The translations under genes were made by a program, and so were the position numbers. Positions 38,646 to 48,394 of a stretch of DNA of 64,000 nt are shown piece after piece. The first letter of the stretch is position 1, and the number at the start of each line of letters is the position of its first letter. Origin of the DNA: Serratia marcescens. Lineage in GTDB: Bacteria > Pseudomonadota > Gammaproteobacteria > Enterobacterales > Enterobacteriaceae. The notes below the pieces were generated by a model. It searched no databases, was not told the DNA's origin, and saw only the letters and a program-made list of their open reading frames with translations. The stretch lies in contig NZ_VFMJ01000001.1 in NCBI RefSeq assembly GCF_006715005.1, positions 3,534,001 to 3,598,000 of the forward strand, in the 5' to 3' direction.

Positions 38646-39710
38646 ATGCAAGCGCTTAACACCACCAGTTTGACCCTGCAGGACAACCGCCTTTGGATCC
38701 TTGATCAGCAAGCCCTGCCGCAGGAAAAGCGGTGGCGCGCCTGCGACAGCGTGGAAGAGTTGGTCGGGCACATTCACAGCCTGCGGGTGCGTGGCGCGCC
38801 GCTGATCGGGCTGTCCGCCAGCCTGCTGTTGGCGCTGCTCGCGGAACGCGGTCTATCGCGTGCCGAGCTGGAGCAGGCGCTGCACACGCTGCGCGCCGCC
38901 CGCCCGACGGCGGTCAACCTGATGAACAATCTGGATCGCATGAAGCTGGCGCTGGCGGAGCCTGATTGGGTGCCGACGATGGTGAACGAAGCGCTGCGGT
39001 TAGTGGAAGAAGATCGCCTGCTGTGCGATCGCATCGCCGATCACGGCGCTGGGCTGGTCAAGCCCGGCAGCCGCCTGCTGACCCACTGCAATACCGGCGG
39101 ATTGGCCACCGCCGGCGTCGGCACCGCCATCGGGGTGCTGCTGCGCGCGCACCAGCAGGGCAAGGTGCAACAGGTATGGGTCGATGAAACCCGGCCGCTG
39201 CTGCAGGGCGGCCGTCTGACCGCCTGGGAACTGGGCGAACTGGGCATACCCTATCGCCTGATCTGCGATTCGATGGCTGCCAGCCTGATGGCGCAGGGCC
39301 AGGTCGATGCGGTGTGGGTCGGCGCGGATCGCATCGCCGCCAACGGCGACGTCGCCAACAAAATCGGCACCTACAGCCTGGCGGTGCTGGCGCACTACCA
39401 CGGCATTCCGTTCTACGTGGCCGCCCCGCATACCACCCACGATCCGCACTGCCCGGACGGCGCCGCCATCCCGATCGAGCAGCGCGCAGCGACCGAAGTC
39501 ACCGGCGTTTCAGGCAGCTTCGGCGCCTGCCAGTGGGCGCCAACCGACGCGCCGGTCTACAATCCGGCGTTCGACGTCACGCCGGCGAAGCTTATCAGCG
39601 GGTGGGTGTTCGACAGCGGCGTGATCACGCCGCAGCAGGTTGAAGCGGGGATTTTCCGGCGGGCGCTGGGGGAACGCCCGCCGGTTGACGATCAGTCCAG
39701 ACGCGGGTAG
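38646..39710 (+). CDS. mtnA: S-methyl-5-thioribose-1-phosphate isomerase
   Basis: Converts methylthioribose 1-phosphate to methylthioribulose 1-phosphate. 354 residues. Family blocks are [26 protein letters not shown] (catalytic Cys), [19 protein letters not shown] and [19 protein letters not shown] (catalytic Asp). The 3' end overlaps that of mtnD (opposite strand) by 19 bp. Confidence 0.96.
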   Translation: MQALNTTSLTLQDNRLWILDQQALPQEKRWRACDSVEELVGHIHSLRVRGAPLIGLSASLLLALLAERGLSRAELEQALHTLRAARPTAVNLMNNLDRMKLALAEPDWVPTMVNEALRLVEEDRLLCDRIADHGAGLVKPGSRLLTHCNTGGLATAGVGTAIGVLLRAHQQGKVQQVWVDETRPLLQGGRLTAWELGELGIPYRLICDSMAASLMAQGQVDAVWVGADRIAANGDVANKIGTYSLAVLAHYHGIPFYVAAPHTTHDPHCPDGAAIPIEQRAATEVTGVSGSFGACQWAPTDAPVYNPAFDVTPAKLISGWVFDSGVITPQQVEAGIFRRALGERPPVDDQSRRG

Positions 39711-40234
39711 GCATCGGCGATCTTGTCGCCGGTGAAGTGCGCCACCCAGCCTTCCGGGTTGTCGAACACCCGGATCGCGGTAAAGTGCGGCGCCGATCCC
39801 ATATCGAACCAGTGGCGAGTGTTGGCCGGCACCGAGATCAGATCGTTCTTTTCGCACAGGATCTGGAAGATCTTGCCGTCCAGATGCAGGCAAAACAGCC
39901 CCGCCCCTTCAACGAAAAAGCGCACTTCATCCTCGCCGTGCGTGTGTTCGGACAGGAATTTTTCGCGCAGCGCCTGACGCTGCTCGTGGTCCGGCCGCAT
40001 GCTGATCACGTCCCAGCTCTGGTAGCCCTTTTCCGCCACCAGCCGGTCTATCTCATGCTGGTAGGCGGCGATCACCGCCTCCGGCTGCGGATTATCGCCC
40101 AGCTCGCGATCCGCCTGCCAACGTTCAAAGCGCACGCCGATTTGCGCCAGTTGGCGCTGGATCTCCTGCGCGTCGCGGCTCTGCCACAGCGGCTGCTGCG
40201 GCGCTTTATCGCTGAAAATGGTCAATCCACTCAT
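39692..40234 (-). CDS. mtnD: Acireductone dioxygenase
   Basis: Cupin enzyme; oxidises acireductone to the methionine precursor 2-keto-4-methylthiobutyrate and formate (Fe form), or to methylthiopropionate and CO (Ni form). 180 residues. Metal ligands are in [15 protein letters not shown] and TRHWFDMG. The nickel form is noteworthy because a nickel transporter is nearby. Its start overlaps the mtnC stop by 4 nt. Confidence 0.96.
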   Translation of the reverse strand: MSGLTIFSDKAPQQPLWQSRDAQEIQRQLAQIGVRFERWQADRELGDNPQPEAVIAAYQHEIDRLVAEKGYQSWDVISMRPDHEQRQALREKFLSEHTHGEDEVRFFVEGAGLFCLHLDGKIFQILCEKNDLISVPANTRHWFDMGSAPHFTAIRVFDNPEGWVAHFTGDKIADAYPRLD

Positions 40235-40920
40235 GAGACGAACTCCCCTAAATCGATACGATCAAAACGGTTAACCTGCGGATGCCGGCTCTGCTCGTCC
40301 GCCTCATCGCGGATCAGCTGGCAGGTATGCCAGCCGGCGGCCTGCGCCGCATCCAGCTCCTGGTGGATGTCGGACAAGAACAGCAGCTCGTCGGGCGCGA
40401 TGCCGATAGCCTGCGCGATGTTGCGGTACGACGCGGTTTCACGCTTGGCGCCGACGTGCGTATCGAAATAGCCGCTGAACAGCGGCTGCAGATCGCCGGC
40501 GTCGCTGTGGCCGAACAGCAGCTTCTGCGCTTCCACCGAACCGGAGGAATAGACGTAAAGCTTCACTCCCTGCCGCTGCCAGGCAGCCAACTGCCCGGCG
40601 ACTTCCGGGTACAGATGCCCGCGAAAATCCCCTTCGCGGTAACCGCTGCGCCAGATGATGCCCTGCAACGCCTTGAGCGCGGTGGATTTGCGATCTTCAT
40701 CCATAAAGCGGTACAGGGCGGCGATCAGCGCGTCGAGATCTGCCTGCGGCTGGTCAATTTCAGCGCGCAGCGCCGCCAGCGGCGCGGCGACTTCGCTCTC
40801 AGCGGCATGGCGGCGCACAAAATCCGCCAGCCGTTCGCGGGCATAAGGAAACAGTACCTGATGCACAAAGCGAATATCGCTGGTGGTGCCTTCAATATCG
40901 GTCACGATGGCGCGGATCAT
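40231..40920 (-). CDS. mtnC: Enolase-phosphatase E1
   Basis: HAD-type bifunctional enzyme: enolisation and dephosphorylation of 2,3-diketo-5-methylthiopentyl phosphate to acireductone. 229 residues. Motif I is [17 protein letters not shown], motif [13 protein letters not shown], and motifs III/IV include [15 protein letters not shown]. The start overlaps the mtnB stop by 4 nt. Confidence 0.96.
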   Translation of the reverse strand: MIRAIVTDIEGTTSDIRFVHQVLFPYARERLADFVRRHAAESEVAAPLAALRAEIDQPQADLDALIAALYRFMDEDRKSTALKALQGIIWRSGYREGDFRGHLYPEVAGQLAAWQRQGVKLYVYSSGSVEAQKLLFGHSDAGDLQPLFSGYFDTHVGAKRETASYRNIAQAIGIAPDELLFLSDIHQELDAAQAAGWHTCQLIRDEADEQSRHPQVNRFDRIDLGEFVS

Positions 40921-41531
40921 TTCGCCTCCAGTAAGCGGCGTTGCAGTTCACACTGGAACAGGAATTCCAGCCCTTCGAGATGGCGGCGGGCTTCCGCCAC
41001 CTGGCTTCCCCAGCAATACAGACCGTGGCCGCGCACCAGAAAGCCGTATTGCAGCGGCGTGGCCTCGGCATAGGCCGCCACGCGCGCCGCCAACCGGGGG
41101 ATGTCCTGATCGTTATCAAAAATGGGGATCGCCACGCTGTCCAGGTGGCTGCGCTGGCCGGCCAGCGACTTCTGCATTTCGTACCCCTGCAGCACCAGCG
41201 CATCACCGCGCTCCACCCGCGACAGGACGGTAGCGTTGACGGAATGGGTATGCAGCACCGCGCCGATATGCGCAGACAGGCGGTAGAGCAGCGTATGCAG
41301 CCCAGTCTCCGCCGATGGCGTGCGGCCGCTCGGCACATGATTATCGGCGATATCCACCCGCAGAAAATCGGCGGCGCTCAGGCTGCCCTTGTCTTTGCCG
41401 GACTCGGTGACCAGGCACTGACGTTCGTCCAGGCGCAGCGACATGTTGCCGCCGGTCGCCGGGCACCAGCCTTTGTCGCCAATCCAGTGGCAGGCCGCCA
41501 GCAATGCGGTAAGTTGCGGATTATCCGTCAT
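40917..41531 (-). CDS. mtnB: Methylthioribulose-1-phosphate dehydratase
   Basis: Class II aldolase-fold zinc enzyme that dehydrates methylthioribulose 1-phosphate. 204 residues. It starts [20 protein letters not shown] at 41531; the frame to 41639 crosses the met-box region and was rejected. Metal ligands are in [14 protein letters not shown] and GHGLYCWG. First gene of the mtnBCD unit. Confidence 0.95.
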   Translation of the reverse strand: MTDNPQLTALLAACHWIGDKGWCPATGGNMSLRLDERQCLVTESGKDKGSLSAADFLRVDIADNHVPSGRTPSAETGLHTLLYRLSAHIGAVLHTHSVNATVLSRVERGDALVLQGYEMQKSLAGQRSHLDSVAIPIFDNDQDIPRLAARVAAYAEATPLQYGFLVRGHGLYCWGSQVAEARRHLEGLEFLFQCELQRRLLEAK

Positions 41532-41613
41532 TATTATCGTTTCCCGTTCGGTAAGGCGGCCGGCAGATGAAACTTTACCTGCCGCATGGCGGGCTAAGCA
41601 CTTTTTCGCATTT

Positions 41614-41629
41614 AGCCATCTAAGCGTCT
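41614..41629. promoter_or_regulatory. Candidate MetJ met boxes between mtnB and the aminotransferase gene
   Basis: AGCCATCT-AAGCGTCT: two contiguous 8-mers, each 6 of 8 to AGACGTCT, in the 164-bp divergent region. The pair is weaker than the mtnK/mtnA site but has the same spacing. Confidence 0.55.
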
Positions 41630-41653
41630 TGATTGCCAAATACTAGCATCGTG

Positions 41654-41673
41654 TTATATTGACGGCAATATAA
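41654..41673. repeat. Perfect inverted repeat upstream of the mtnE-type gene
   Basis: TTATATTG-ACGG-CAATATAA, 22 bases before the ATG at 41696. It overlaps a likely -10 (TATAAG region), so it may be an operator or a leader hairpin. Confidence 0.4.
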
Positions 41674-41695
41674 GCGCCTGGAGTATTCACCTGCT

Positions 41696-42856
41696 ATGAG
41701 CACTTCCGCATTGATTCCCGAAAGTAAACTGCCTGCCCTGGGCACCACCATCTTCACCCAGATGAGCGCGCTGGCGCAGCAGCATCAGGCGATCAACCTG
41801 TCGCAGGGCTTCCCTGATTTTGACGGCCCGGACTACCTGAAAGAACGCTTGGCCTGGCACGTCGCCCAGGGCGCCAACCAATATGCGCCAATGACCGGCG
41901 TGGCGCCGCTGCGCGAAGCCATCGCCGACAAAACCGCCGAGCTGTATGGCTGGCAACCGGACGCCTCCGCCGAAGTGACCGTCACCGCTGGCGCCACCGA
42001 AGCGCTGTTCGCCGCCATCAGCGCGCTGGTGCGCCCCGGCGATGAGGTGGTCTGTTTCGATCCCAGCTATGACAGCTATGCGCCGGCGGTGACGCTGGCC
42101 GGCGGCATCCTCAAACGCATCGCCCTGCAGCCGCCCGCGTTTGCCGTCGATTGGCCAGGGTTCGCCGCCGCGCTGTCGCCGCGCACCCGCCTGGTGATCG
42201 TCAACACGCCGCACAACCCGTCCGCCACCGCCTGGCAGGCGGAAGACATGCAGCAGCTGTGGCACGCCATTGCCGAACGCGAAATCTACGTGCTCAGCGA
42301 CGAGGTTTACGAACACATCTGCTTCGCCAAAGGCGGCCACGCCAGCGTGCTGGCCCACCCACAGCTGCGCCAGCGCGCGATTGCGGTGTCCTCCTTCGGC
42401 AAAACCTTCCACATGACCGGCTGGAAAGTGGGTTACTGCGTGGCGCCCGCCGCGCTGAGCGCCGAGGTGCGCAAGGTGCATCAATACCTGACCTTTTCGG
42501 TCAACACCCCGGCGCAGCTGGCGCTGGCGGATAGCCTGCGCGCCGAGCCGGAGCACTGGCGACAGCTGCCGGCGTTCTATCGCGCCAAGCGCGATCGCTT
42601 TGTGCAGGCGCTGGCGAGCAGCCGACTGGAAATTTTACCCTGCGCGGGTACATACTTCTTGCTGGCGGACTACAGCGCCATCTCCGATCTGGACGATGTG
42701 GCGTTCTGCCATTGGTTAACCGAGCACGTGGGCGTGGCGGCCATTCCGCTGTCGGTCTTCTGTGCCGATCCTTTCCCCCATAAATTGATCCGGCTGTGCT
42801 TCGCTAAACAGGACGCCACGCTGGATGCAGCTGCGGAGCGGTTATGTCGACTTTAA
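41696..42856 (+). CDS. mtnE: Methionine aminotransferase (MtnE/YbdL type), PLP-dependent
   Basis: Last step of methionine salvage: transamination of 2-keto-4-methylthiobutyrate to methionine, usually from glutamine. 386 residues, fold-type I. Family blocks are LSQGFPDFDGPDYLKERLA, VTAGATEALFAAISAL, and the PLP Lys in SSFGKTFHMTGWKVGYCVAP. Its end overlaps the start of the omega-amidase gene by 13 nt. The symbol is by context; E. coli ybdL is the close homologue. Confidence 0.9.
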   Translation: MSTSALIPESKLPALGTTIFTQMSALAQQHQAINLSQGFPDFDGPDYLKERLAWHVAQGANQYAPMTGVAPLREAIADKTAELYGWQPDASAEVTVTAGATEALFAAISALVRPGDEVVCFDPSYDSYAPAVTLAGGILKRIALQPPAFAVDWPGFAAALSPRTRLVIVNTPHNPSATAWQAEDMQQLWHAIAEREIYVLSDEVYEHICFAKGGHASVLAHPQLRQRAIAVSSFGKTFHMTGWKVGYCVAPAALSAEVRKVHQYLTFSVNTPAQLALADSLRAEPEHWRQLPAFYRAKRDRFVQALASSRLEILPCAGTYFLLADYSAISDLDDVAFCHWLTEHVGVAAIPLSVFCADPFPHKLIRLCFAKQDATLDAAAERLCRL

Positions 42857-43617
42857 AAATTACCCTGTTGCAGCAACCGCTGGTCTGGCGCGACGGCCTC
42901 GCTAACCTGGCCGCCTTCGACGCGTTGCTGGCACCGATCGTCGGGCGCGATCTCATCGTCTTGCCGGAAATGTTCACCACCGGTTTCGCCATGGATGCCG
43001 GCGAGAGCGCCCTGCCCGAACAGCAGGTGATCGACTGGCTGCACGGTTGGGCGGTGAAAAGCCACGCGTTAATCGGCGGCAGCGTCGCGCTGAAAACCGA
43101 CGAGGGCGCGGTCAACCGCTTCCTGTTGGTGGAGCCGGGCGGCCAGGTGCATGCCTATGACAAACGCCATCTGTTCCGCATGGCCGGCGAACACCTGCAT
43201 TACCAGGCCGGCAACCGGCGTGAAATCTTCGAGTGGCGCGGCTGGCGCATCCTGCCGCAAATCTGCTACGACCTACGTTTCCCGGTCTGGGCGCGCTATC
43301 AGCAGGATTACGATCTGGCGCTGTACGTCGCCAACTGGCCGGCGCCGCGCAGCCACCATTGGCAAACGCTGCTGGCGGCGCGGGCGATTGAAAATCAGGT
43401 GTATGTGGCGGGCTGCAACCGGGTGGGCGAAGATCCTAACGGCCTGAGCTACAGCGGAGACAGCTTAATCATCAGCCCTCAAGGCGAGATCCTGGCGGAT
43501 GCGGAGCCCGGCGCGGCCACGCGGCTGGACGCCGAGCTGTCGCTGGAAACCCTGCAGAGTTATCGCAGCGCCTTCCCGGCCTGGCGCGATGCCGACAGCT
43601 TTCTGCGTTTAGACTGA
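42844..43617 (+). CDS. yafV: Omega-amidase YafV (nitrilase family)
   Basis: 257 residues, strongly similar to E. coli YafV. The Glu-Lys-Cys triad is visible in LPEMFTTGFAM, YDKRHLFRMAGEH and ICYDLRFPVW. It hydrolyses 2-oxoglutaramate, the product left when glutamine is the amino donor of the preceding aminotransferase, which explains the pairing (also called mtnU). The 3' end overlaps that of the allantoate amidohydrolase gene by 9 bp. Confidence 0.94.
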   Translation: MSTLKITLLQQPLVWRDGLANLAAFDALLAPIVGRDLIVLPEMFTTGFAMDAGESALPEQQVIDWLHGWAVKSHALIGGSVALKTDEGAVNRFLLVEPGGQVHAYDKRHLFRMAGEHLHYQAGNRREIFEWRGWRILPQICYDLRFPVWARYQQDYDLALYVANWPAPRSHHWQTLLAARAIENQVYVAGCNRVGEDPNGLSYSGDSLIISPQGEILADAEPGAATRLDAELSLETLQSYRSAFPAWRDADSFLRLD

Positions 43618-44862
43618 TTCCCCCTTCTCCCAGCCGGCGATCATCAGGCAATAGGCCTGGATCGCCAGCGCCACGTCCGCCTGCCGCACCGCTTCGTCCG
43701 GATGATGGCTGACGCCGCCGGCGCAACGCACGAACAGCATGCCGACCGGCCATTGCGCCGCCACGGCGATGGCGTCGTGACCGGCACCGCTCGGCAGCGC
43801 CAGGCTGCGGCCCTGCACTGGCGCGACGGCCGTCTGCCAGCGGCGCTGCAGCTCCGCATCGCAGGCGGTGGCATCAATGCGATAAAACTCTTCGCTGGCG
43901 AAACCCACTCCGCGCCGTACGCAGATCGCCTGAGCCTGTGCCAACAACGCCGTCAATAGCGCCGCCAGCGGCGCATCCTGCGGACCGCGCACGTCGAGCG
44001 TCAATTTCACCTCACCGGGGATGACGTTAACCGCGCCTGGCAGGCATTCAATACACCCCACGGTGGCCACCAGATGCGGATCGGCGGCGCGGGTCAGCGT
44101 TTCGACCGCCATCATCCATTCCGCCGCGGCCGCCAACGCGTCTTTGCGCTGCCCCATCGGCACCGTGCCGGCGTGGCCCGCCTCACCGCTGAAAGTACAG
44201 GTAAGCCGGCGCGCGCCGTTGATCGCCGTCACCACGCCCAGCGCCAAATCGGCCGCCTCGAGACACGGGCCCTGTTCGATATGCAGCTCGAGATAGGCGC
44301 AGATTTCCTGCGGCGCGCGGCGTGCCTGCGCGATCGCCGCCGGATCCAGCCCAAAGTCGCGCATGGCCTGTGCCACACTGATGCCATCGGCGTCGGTGCA
44401 CGCCAGCCACTCTGCGGGCCACTGGCCGGTCAGGCCGCGGCTGCCGAGCAGCGTAACGCCGAAGCGCGCGCCCTCTTCGTCCGCAAAACCGATCACCTCC
44501 AGCGCCAGCGGCAAACGGCGCCCCTGGCGATGATAATATGCCACCGTCTCCAGCGCCGTGAGCACGCCGAGCATGCCGTCATAGCGCCCGGCGTTACGCA
44601 CCGTGTCCAGATGCGAACCGAGCAGCAGCGCAGGTGCGCCGGGCGTGGGCCCTTCATAGCGGCCGCAGATATTGCCGACGCTGTCCTGCCAAACCTGCAT
44701 GCCACTCTCGCGCATCCACTCGCCAACCAAGCGATTGACACGCCGATGTTCAGCAGAAAGATAAAGGCGCGTCAGCCGATCGGGCTCCGCGCTGATCGCC
44801 GCCAGCTCGTCGCAGCGCGCCATCACTCGTGCGGCGGCCTGCTGCGCCTCCAGCGGCGTCAT
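43609..44862 (-). CDS. hpxK: Allantoate amidohydrolase-type M20 zinc hydrolase
   Basis: 417 residues. It hydrolyses allantoate (or an N-carbamoyl amino acid) to ureidoglycine, CO2 and ammonia. Metal and substrate motifs are GSHLDTVRNAGRYDGMLGV, FADEEGARFG, ELHIEQGPCLE and SGAGHDAIAVA. Its start overlaps the stop of the aminotransferase gene by 4 nt, so the two steps are coupled. The pairing corresponds to hpxJ-hpxK of Klebsiella, which guides the symbol. N-carbamoyl-amino-acid hydrolases are close relatives and cannot be excluded by motifs alone. Confidence 0.85.
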   Translation of the reverse strand: MTPLEAQQAAARVMARCDELAAISAEPDRLTRLYLSAEHRRVNRLVGEWMRESGMQVWQDSVGNICGRYEGPTPGAPALLLGSHLDTVRNAGRYDGMLGVLTALETVAYYHRQGRRLPLALEVIGFADEEGARFGVTLLGSRGLTGQWPAEWLACTDADGISVAQAMRDFGLDPAAIAQARRAPQEICAYLELHIEQGPCLEAADLALGVVTAINGARRLTCTFSGEAGHAGTVPMGQRKDALAAAAEWMMAVETLTRAADPHLVATVGCIECLPGAVNVIPGEVKLTLDVRGPQDAPLAALLTALLAQAQAICVRRGVGFASEEFYRIDATACDAELQRRWQTAVAPVQGRSLALPSGAGHDAIAVAAQWPVGMLFVRCAGGVSHHPDEAVRQADVALAIQAYCLMIAGWEKGESV

Positions 44863-46103
44863 CCATGATGCCCTGCATCATAAACATTCCAGGCGGCCTG
44901 CAATGCCTCGCCCTGCCTACTGGCGAAACCGAGGCGGTTCAACACCGCCTCCAGCGCCGCCAGCGTTTGCAGCACGCAATCCTTGCGCGCGTTATAGCCC
45001 ATGGTGCCGATGCGCCAGATTTTTCCCTGCAGCGGGCCGAACGAGGTGCCGATTTCGATGGCAAAATCGTTCAGCATCATCTGCCGAACCTGTTCGCCAT
45101 GCACCTGCGGCGGGATCACAACGCCGAGCACGTTGTTCATGCGGTGCTCAAGATCGCCGAACACCGCCAGCCCCATGCCGCGGATGCCCGCCAGCATTGC
45201 CGCGCCGTGCAGCCGGTGGCGGGCGATGGCATGATCCAGCCCTTCTTCGAGGATCACCCGCGCGCATTCCCGCGCCGCGAACAGCATGCTGGTGGCTTCG
45301 GTGTGGTGATTCAGGCGCTCCGGTCCCCAATAATCCATGATCATGCCGATGTCGAAATAGTTGGAGTAGATCATCTCGTCGTCGCCGTCGGCGTGCTCGG
45401 CGGTACGGATCCCCTCCTCCACGCATTTACGGCGGCGCACAATTTCTTCAAACTGCGGGCTGAGGGTGACCGGTGAACTGCCGGAGGGGCCGCCCAGACA
45501 CTTCTGCAGCCCGGCAGAGACCGCATCCAGCCCCCAGGCATCGGTTTCCAGCGGGTTGCCGCCGAAGGAAGCGGTCGCGTCAGTGTAGAACAGCACGCCG
45601 TGGCGGCGGCAGATATCGCCCAACTCATGCAACGGCTGCAGCATGGTGGTGGACGTGTCGCCCTGCACCGTCAGCAGCAGGCGCGGGCGCACTCGCTTAA
45701 TCGCGTCTTCGATGCGATCGGCGCTGAATACCTCACCCCACGGCACCTCGATCGTGTGTACCTCGGCACGGCAGCGGCGGGCAATCTCGCACAGCAGATG
45801 CCCGAAACGGCCGAAAACCGGCACCAGCACCTTATCGCCCGGCCGAATGGCGGAAACCAGCAGCGCTTCGATGCCGGCGCGTGAGGTGCCGTCCACCAGC
45901 ATCGTCCAGCGGTTTTCGGTGCGGAACAGCGCGCGGTACAGCGCCATGACCTGATTCATGTAACCGGTCATCGCCGGATCGTACTGGCCGATCAGCTGAC
46001 TCGACATGGCGCGCAGCACGCGCGGATCGGCGTTGATCGGCCCCGGCCCCATCAGCAGGCGCGCCGGCGGGTTAATCTGATCGAATTGCGAGATATCCAA
46101 CAT
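44859..46103 (-). CDS. hpxJ: (S)-ureidoglycine-glyoxylate aminotransferase
   Basis: 414 residues, PLP enzyme related to serine-glyoxylate aminotransferases. It moves the amino group of ureidoglycine to glyoxylate. The ATG at 46103 lies 6 nt after AGGGA; the ATG at 46109 abuts that site and is unlikely. Family blocks include PPARLLMGPGPINADPRV, QGDTSTTMLQPLHEL, and the PLP Lys in SAGLQKCLGGPSG. It precedes the allantoate amidohydrolase gene in one unit downstream of an RpiR regulator. No uricase, allantoinase or hpx transport gene is in the window. Confidence 0.88.
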   Translation of the reverse strand: MLDISQFDQINPPARLLMGPGPINADPRVLRAMSSQLIGQYDPAMTGYMNQVMALYRALFRTENRWTMLVDGTSRAGIEALLVSAIRPGDKVLVPVFGRFGHLLCEIARRCRAEVHTIEVPWGEVFSADRIEDAIKRVRPRLLLTVQGDTSTTMLQPLHELGDICRRHGVLFYTDATASFGGNPLETDAWGLDAVSAGLQKCLGGPSGSSPVTLSPQFEEIVRRRKCVEEGIRTAEHADGDDEMIYSNYFDIGMIMDYWGPERLNHHTEATSMLFAARECARVILEEGLDHAIARHRLHGAAMLAGIRGMGLAVFGDLEHRMNNVLGVVIPPQVHGEQVRQMMLNDFAIEIGTSFGPLQGKIWRIGTMGYNARKDCVLQTLAALEAVLNRLGFASRQGEALQAAWNVYDAGHHG

Positions 46104-46309
46104 GTTCATTCCCTGTCAGCTTAGTAAGTTATTGAGTTATGCCGTCAGCGTCGACATGACGTTTGTTTGCTGCCCAACAGCCTACTCCCGATAGGGATTC
46201 AGTTGAAACAAAAGATTCTTATGATCAATTAATGAAACCAAAGTAACACAATGAGGTGACCGAACCGCCTTAAACGGCGGTGGGTGAAGGAAGGGAAATG
46301 ATATGCCGC

Positions 46310-47149
46310 TTAACGCAGCTCCAGCTCGTCCAGCGCCTGGAACAGTTCGGCAACGTGATGAATGCGCTGCCGCCCCTGCGCCAGCCTTTCATGCAGCAAC
46401 GCGTTGCTGAGCAGGCTGGCCAGGCTCATGGCGGCGGCATAGCTGTCGAAGGCCGACACGCTGTCGAGCGGCACGGTCAAGTGCCAGTTGGCCAACGAAA
46501 ACAGCGCCTGCGCCTGCGGTTCACAGATCAGCAGCGTCGGTACCCCGCGGCTTTGCAACAGCGCCAGCACCGCCTTTATCTGGCGCGGCCGGCGACGGAA
46601 CGCCACCACTACCGCCACGTCCTGCGGCGTCAGCCCCGCCAGATCTTCCGCCAGCGTCTGTCCCGGCTGCGGCGCCAGCAGCACCTGTTCACGCACCTGC
46701 ATCAGCTGCTGACGCAGGTGCATCGCCACCGGATAGCTGTTGCGCAGCCCCAGCAGCAGTACGCCTCGCGCCTGCGCCAGTGCGGCAATCGCCGCGCTGA
46801 ACTGCACCGCATCGATCTGCTTTACCCAGCGGGTGAGATTGGCCATTTCCTGCTTGCAGTGCCGCGCCAACAGCGTATCGCCCTGCACCGCATCGCGGCT
46901 GTCGGTCAACGGCATGCCGCTCTGGCGCAGGGTGCGCAGCTCATCGCGCATGGCGCGGTAGTTGGGGTAGCCCAGCCGTTTGAACAAGCGGCTGACCGTG
47001 GCTTTGGAAACGCCGCTCAGGCGCGCCAGCTCGGCGCTGTTGTAGCCGATCAAATCGTCATAGTGATCGAAGATGAAGTCGGCCACCCGCTGCTCCTGCG
47101 GCGTCAGCTGTGGGTAGTCGCGGCGCAGGCGTTCGTCGAACCGTTGCAT
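46310..47149 (-). CDS. MurR/RpiR-family transcriptional regulator
   Basis: 280 residues from the ATG at 47149; the longer frame to 47296 runs into the next gene and was rejected. An N-terminal helix-turn-helix (ELARLSGVSKATVSRLFKRLG, residues about 35-57) is followed by a SIS sugar-phosphate-type domain (from about 120). It lies 206 bases upstream of the ureidoglycine aminotransferase gene on the same strand, so it is a likely regulator of that pair. The Klebsiella hpx cluster also has an RpiR-type gene (hpxU), from memory. Confidence 0.88.
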   Translation of the reverse strand: MQRFDERLRRDYPQLTPQEQRVADFIFDHYDDLIGYNSAELARLSGVSKATVSRLFKRLGYPNYRAMRDELRTLRQSGMPLTDSRDAVQGDTLLARHCKQEMANLTRWVKQIDAVQFSAAIAALAQARGVLLLGLRNSYPVAMHLRQQLMQVREQVLLAPQPGQTLAEDLAGLTPQDVAVVVAFRRRPRQIKAVLALLQSRGVPTLLICEPQAQALFSLANWHLTVPLDSVSAFDSYAAAMSLASLLSNALLHERLAQGRQRIHHVAELFQALDELELR

Positions 47150-47286
47150 TATCGTTCTCGCTGTAACCTTCGTTTCAGCGGAACATAACACGGCCGAACT
47201 ACCCGCTGGCAAGCGATTATTGGTTGATGGGGAAATGGCAGCGGCCTGCCCTTCTCCAGCGTCAATGCCGGAAAAGGACAGCGCGT

Positions 47287-48165
47287 TCAGCACCAATAGG
47301 CCATGAAGTTCACGGTAGCGCGATCCAGATCGCGTTCGCCGATCAGGTAACGCCGCAGCGTTTTCACCGTGGAAGACTCAGCCGCCACCCAGGCATAAAA
47401 AGCGTTGCCGCCGGCCGCCCGCTCCCACAACACCTCATCGCTCAGGCTGCTTTCCGCCAGGGACTGCGCCTGCGCACACGCCGACGCGGGGATATCCACC
47501 CGCTGGCGCACCGCTTCCACCAGCAGCGTGCCATGCGTCAGTTGGTGACCCACGTCACGCGGCAGCCAGTAAACCTCGGCGAATGGGAAACGGGCCAAAT
47601 CCAGGCAATCCCCCGCCACCGGCACCTCGAAGAATGCCTGCACCCGCGGCGGACTGGCCTGCTGCGCCAGCTGTTCCAGAATGCCCATCGCCGCCGGTAC
47701 CGCCGTTTCATCGGCGATCAGCAGCGCCTGCTGCAGCTGCGCCGGCGGTGCCCATTCGTAGCCGCCGCTGTCGCCGTCGAACTCGTCGTTGGGGGCGACC
47801 GTCTGAAGGGCGTCACCCAGCTCGGCGTGGGTCGCCCAGGCGGAGGCCGGGCCGTTCACGCCATGCAGCACGAATTCGACGTCCATCTGATTCTGCTCGC
47901 GGCGTAGCGCACGCAGCGTATAAGTGCGCATCACCGGGCGCCGTTCTTTGGGGATCGCCATGTAATCGCCGTACCAGTCCGGGCCGTTGACCAACTGCGG
48001 GATCTTGCCGTCCGCCGCCGGGAACAGCAGTTTGATGCGCTGATCCGGCGCTTCCAGCTTCATCCGATGAATATCCGCACCTTCAAACACGCAGCGCACC
48101 AGCGAAGGTGAAATCAGCGTTTTGCTTTTCAAGGTGATATCAAAAATTCTGTAGCTGGCGGACAT
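47287..48165 (-). CDS. Siderophore-interacting protein (ViuB/YqjH-type ferric reductase)
   Basis: 292 residues, cytoplasmic. The FAD-binding motif is RPVMRTYTLRALRREQNQM and the second domain has LLIADETAVPAAMGILEQL, both typical of the family. Such enzymes reduce ferric siderophores with NAD(P)H to release iron. It is divergent from the aerobactin-type receptor gene across a region with Fur-like sequence, which suggests co-regulation by iron. Confidence 0.92.
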   Translation of the reverse strand: MSASYRIFDITLKSKTLISPSLVRCVFEGADIHRMKLEAPDQRIKLLFPAADGKIPQLVNGPDWYGDYMAIPKERRPVMRTYTLRALRREQNQMDVEFVLHGVNGPASAWATHAELGDALQTVAPNDEFDGDSGGYEWAPPAQLQQALLIADETAVPAAMGILEQLAQQASPPRVQAFFEVPVAGDCLDLARFPFAEVYWLPRDVGHQLTHGTLLVEAVRQRVDIPASACAQAQSLAESSLSDEVLWERAAGGNAFYAWVAAESSTVKTLRRYLIGERDLDRATVNFMAYWC

Positions 48166-48338
48166 GTTCTCGATTCTCCGGCAACGGCTGTCGCTTGTGC
48201 GTATGGCCGATCGGCTGCCGTGTTGACGGCGTGGGGTGCTCGATCGCGCAGCGGGTAAAATGTTAATAAAACTAATTAATTACGTTAATGTATCGCAAAA
48301 AATCATATCATGATTTTATTGATAACAAGAAACGTTAT

Positions 48339-48357
48339 TGATAAAAGAATCATTCTC
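48339..48357. promoter_or_regulatory. Candidate Fur box between SIP gene and iutA
   Basis: The stretch TGATAAAAGAATCATTCTC resembles the right half of the Fur consensus (AATCATT-TC) and lies 38 bases before the iutA ATG. A second AT-rich palindromic stretch (ATCATATCATGAT, near 48302-48314) may extend it. The match is partial. Confidence 0.45.
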
Positions 48358-48394
48358 AAAAAAAACACAATAACAATATCACCAGGAAATAACG

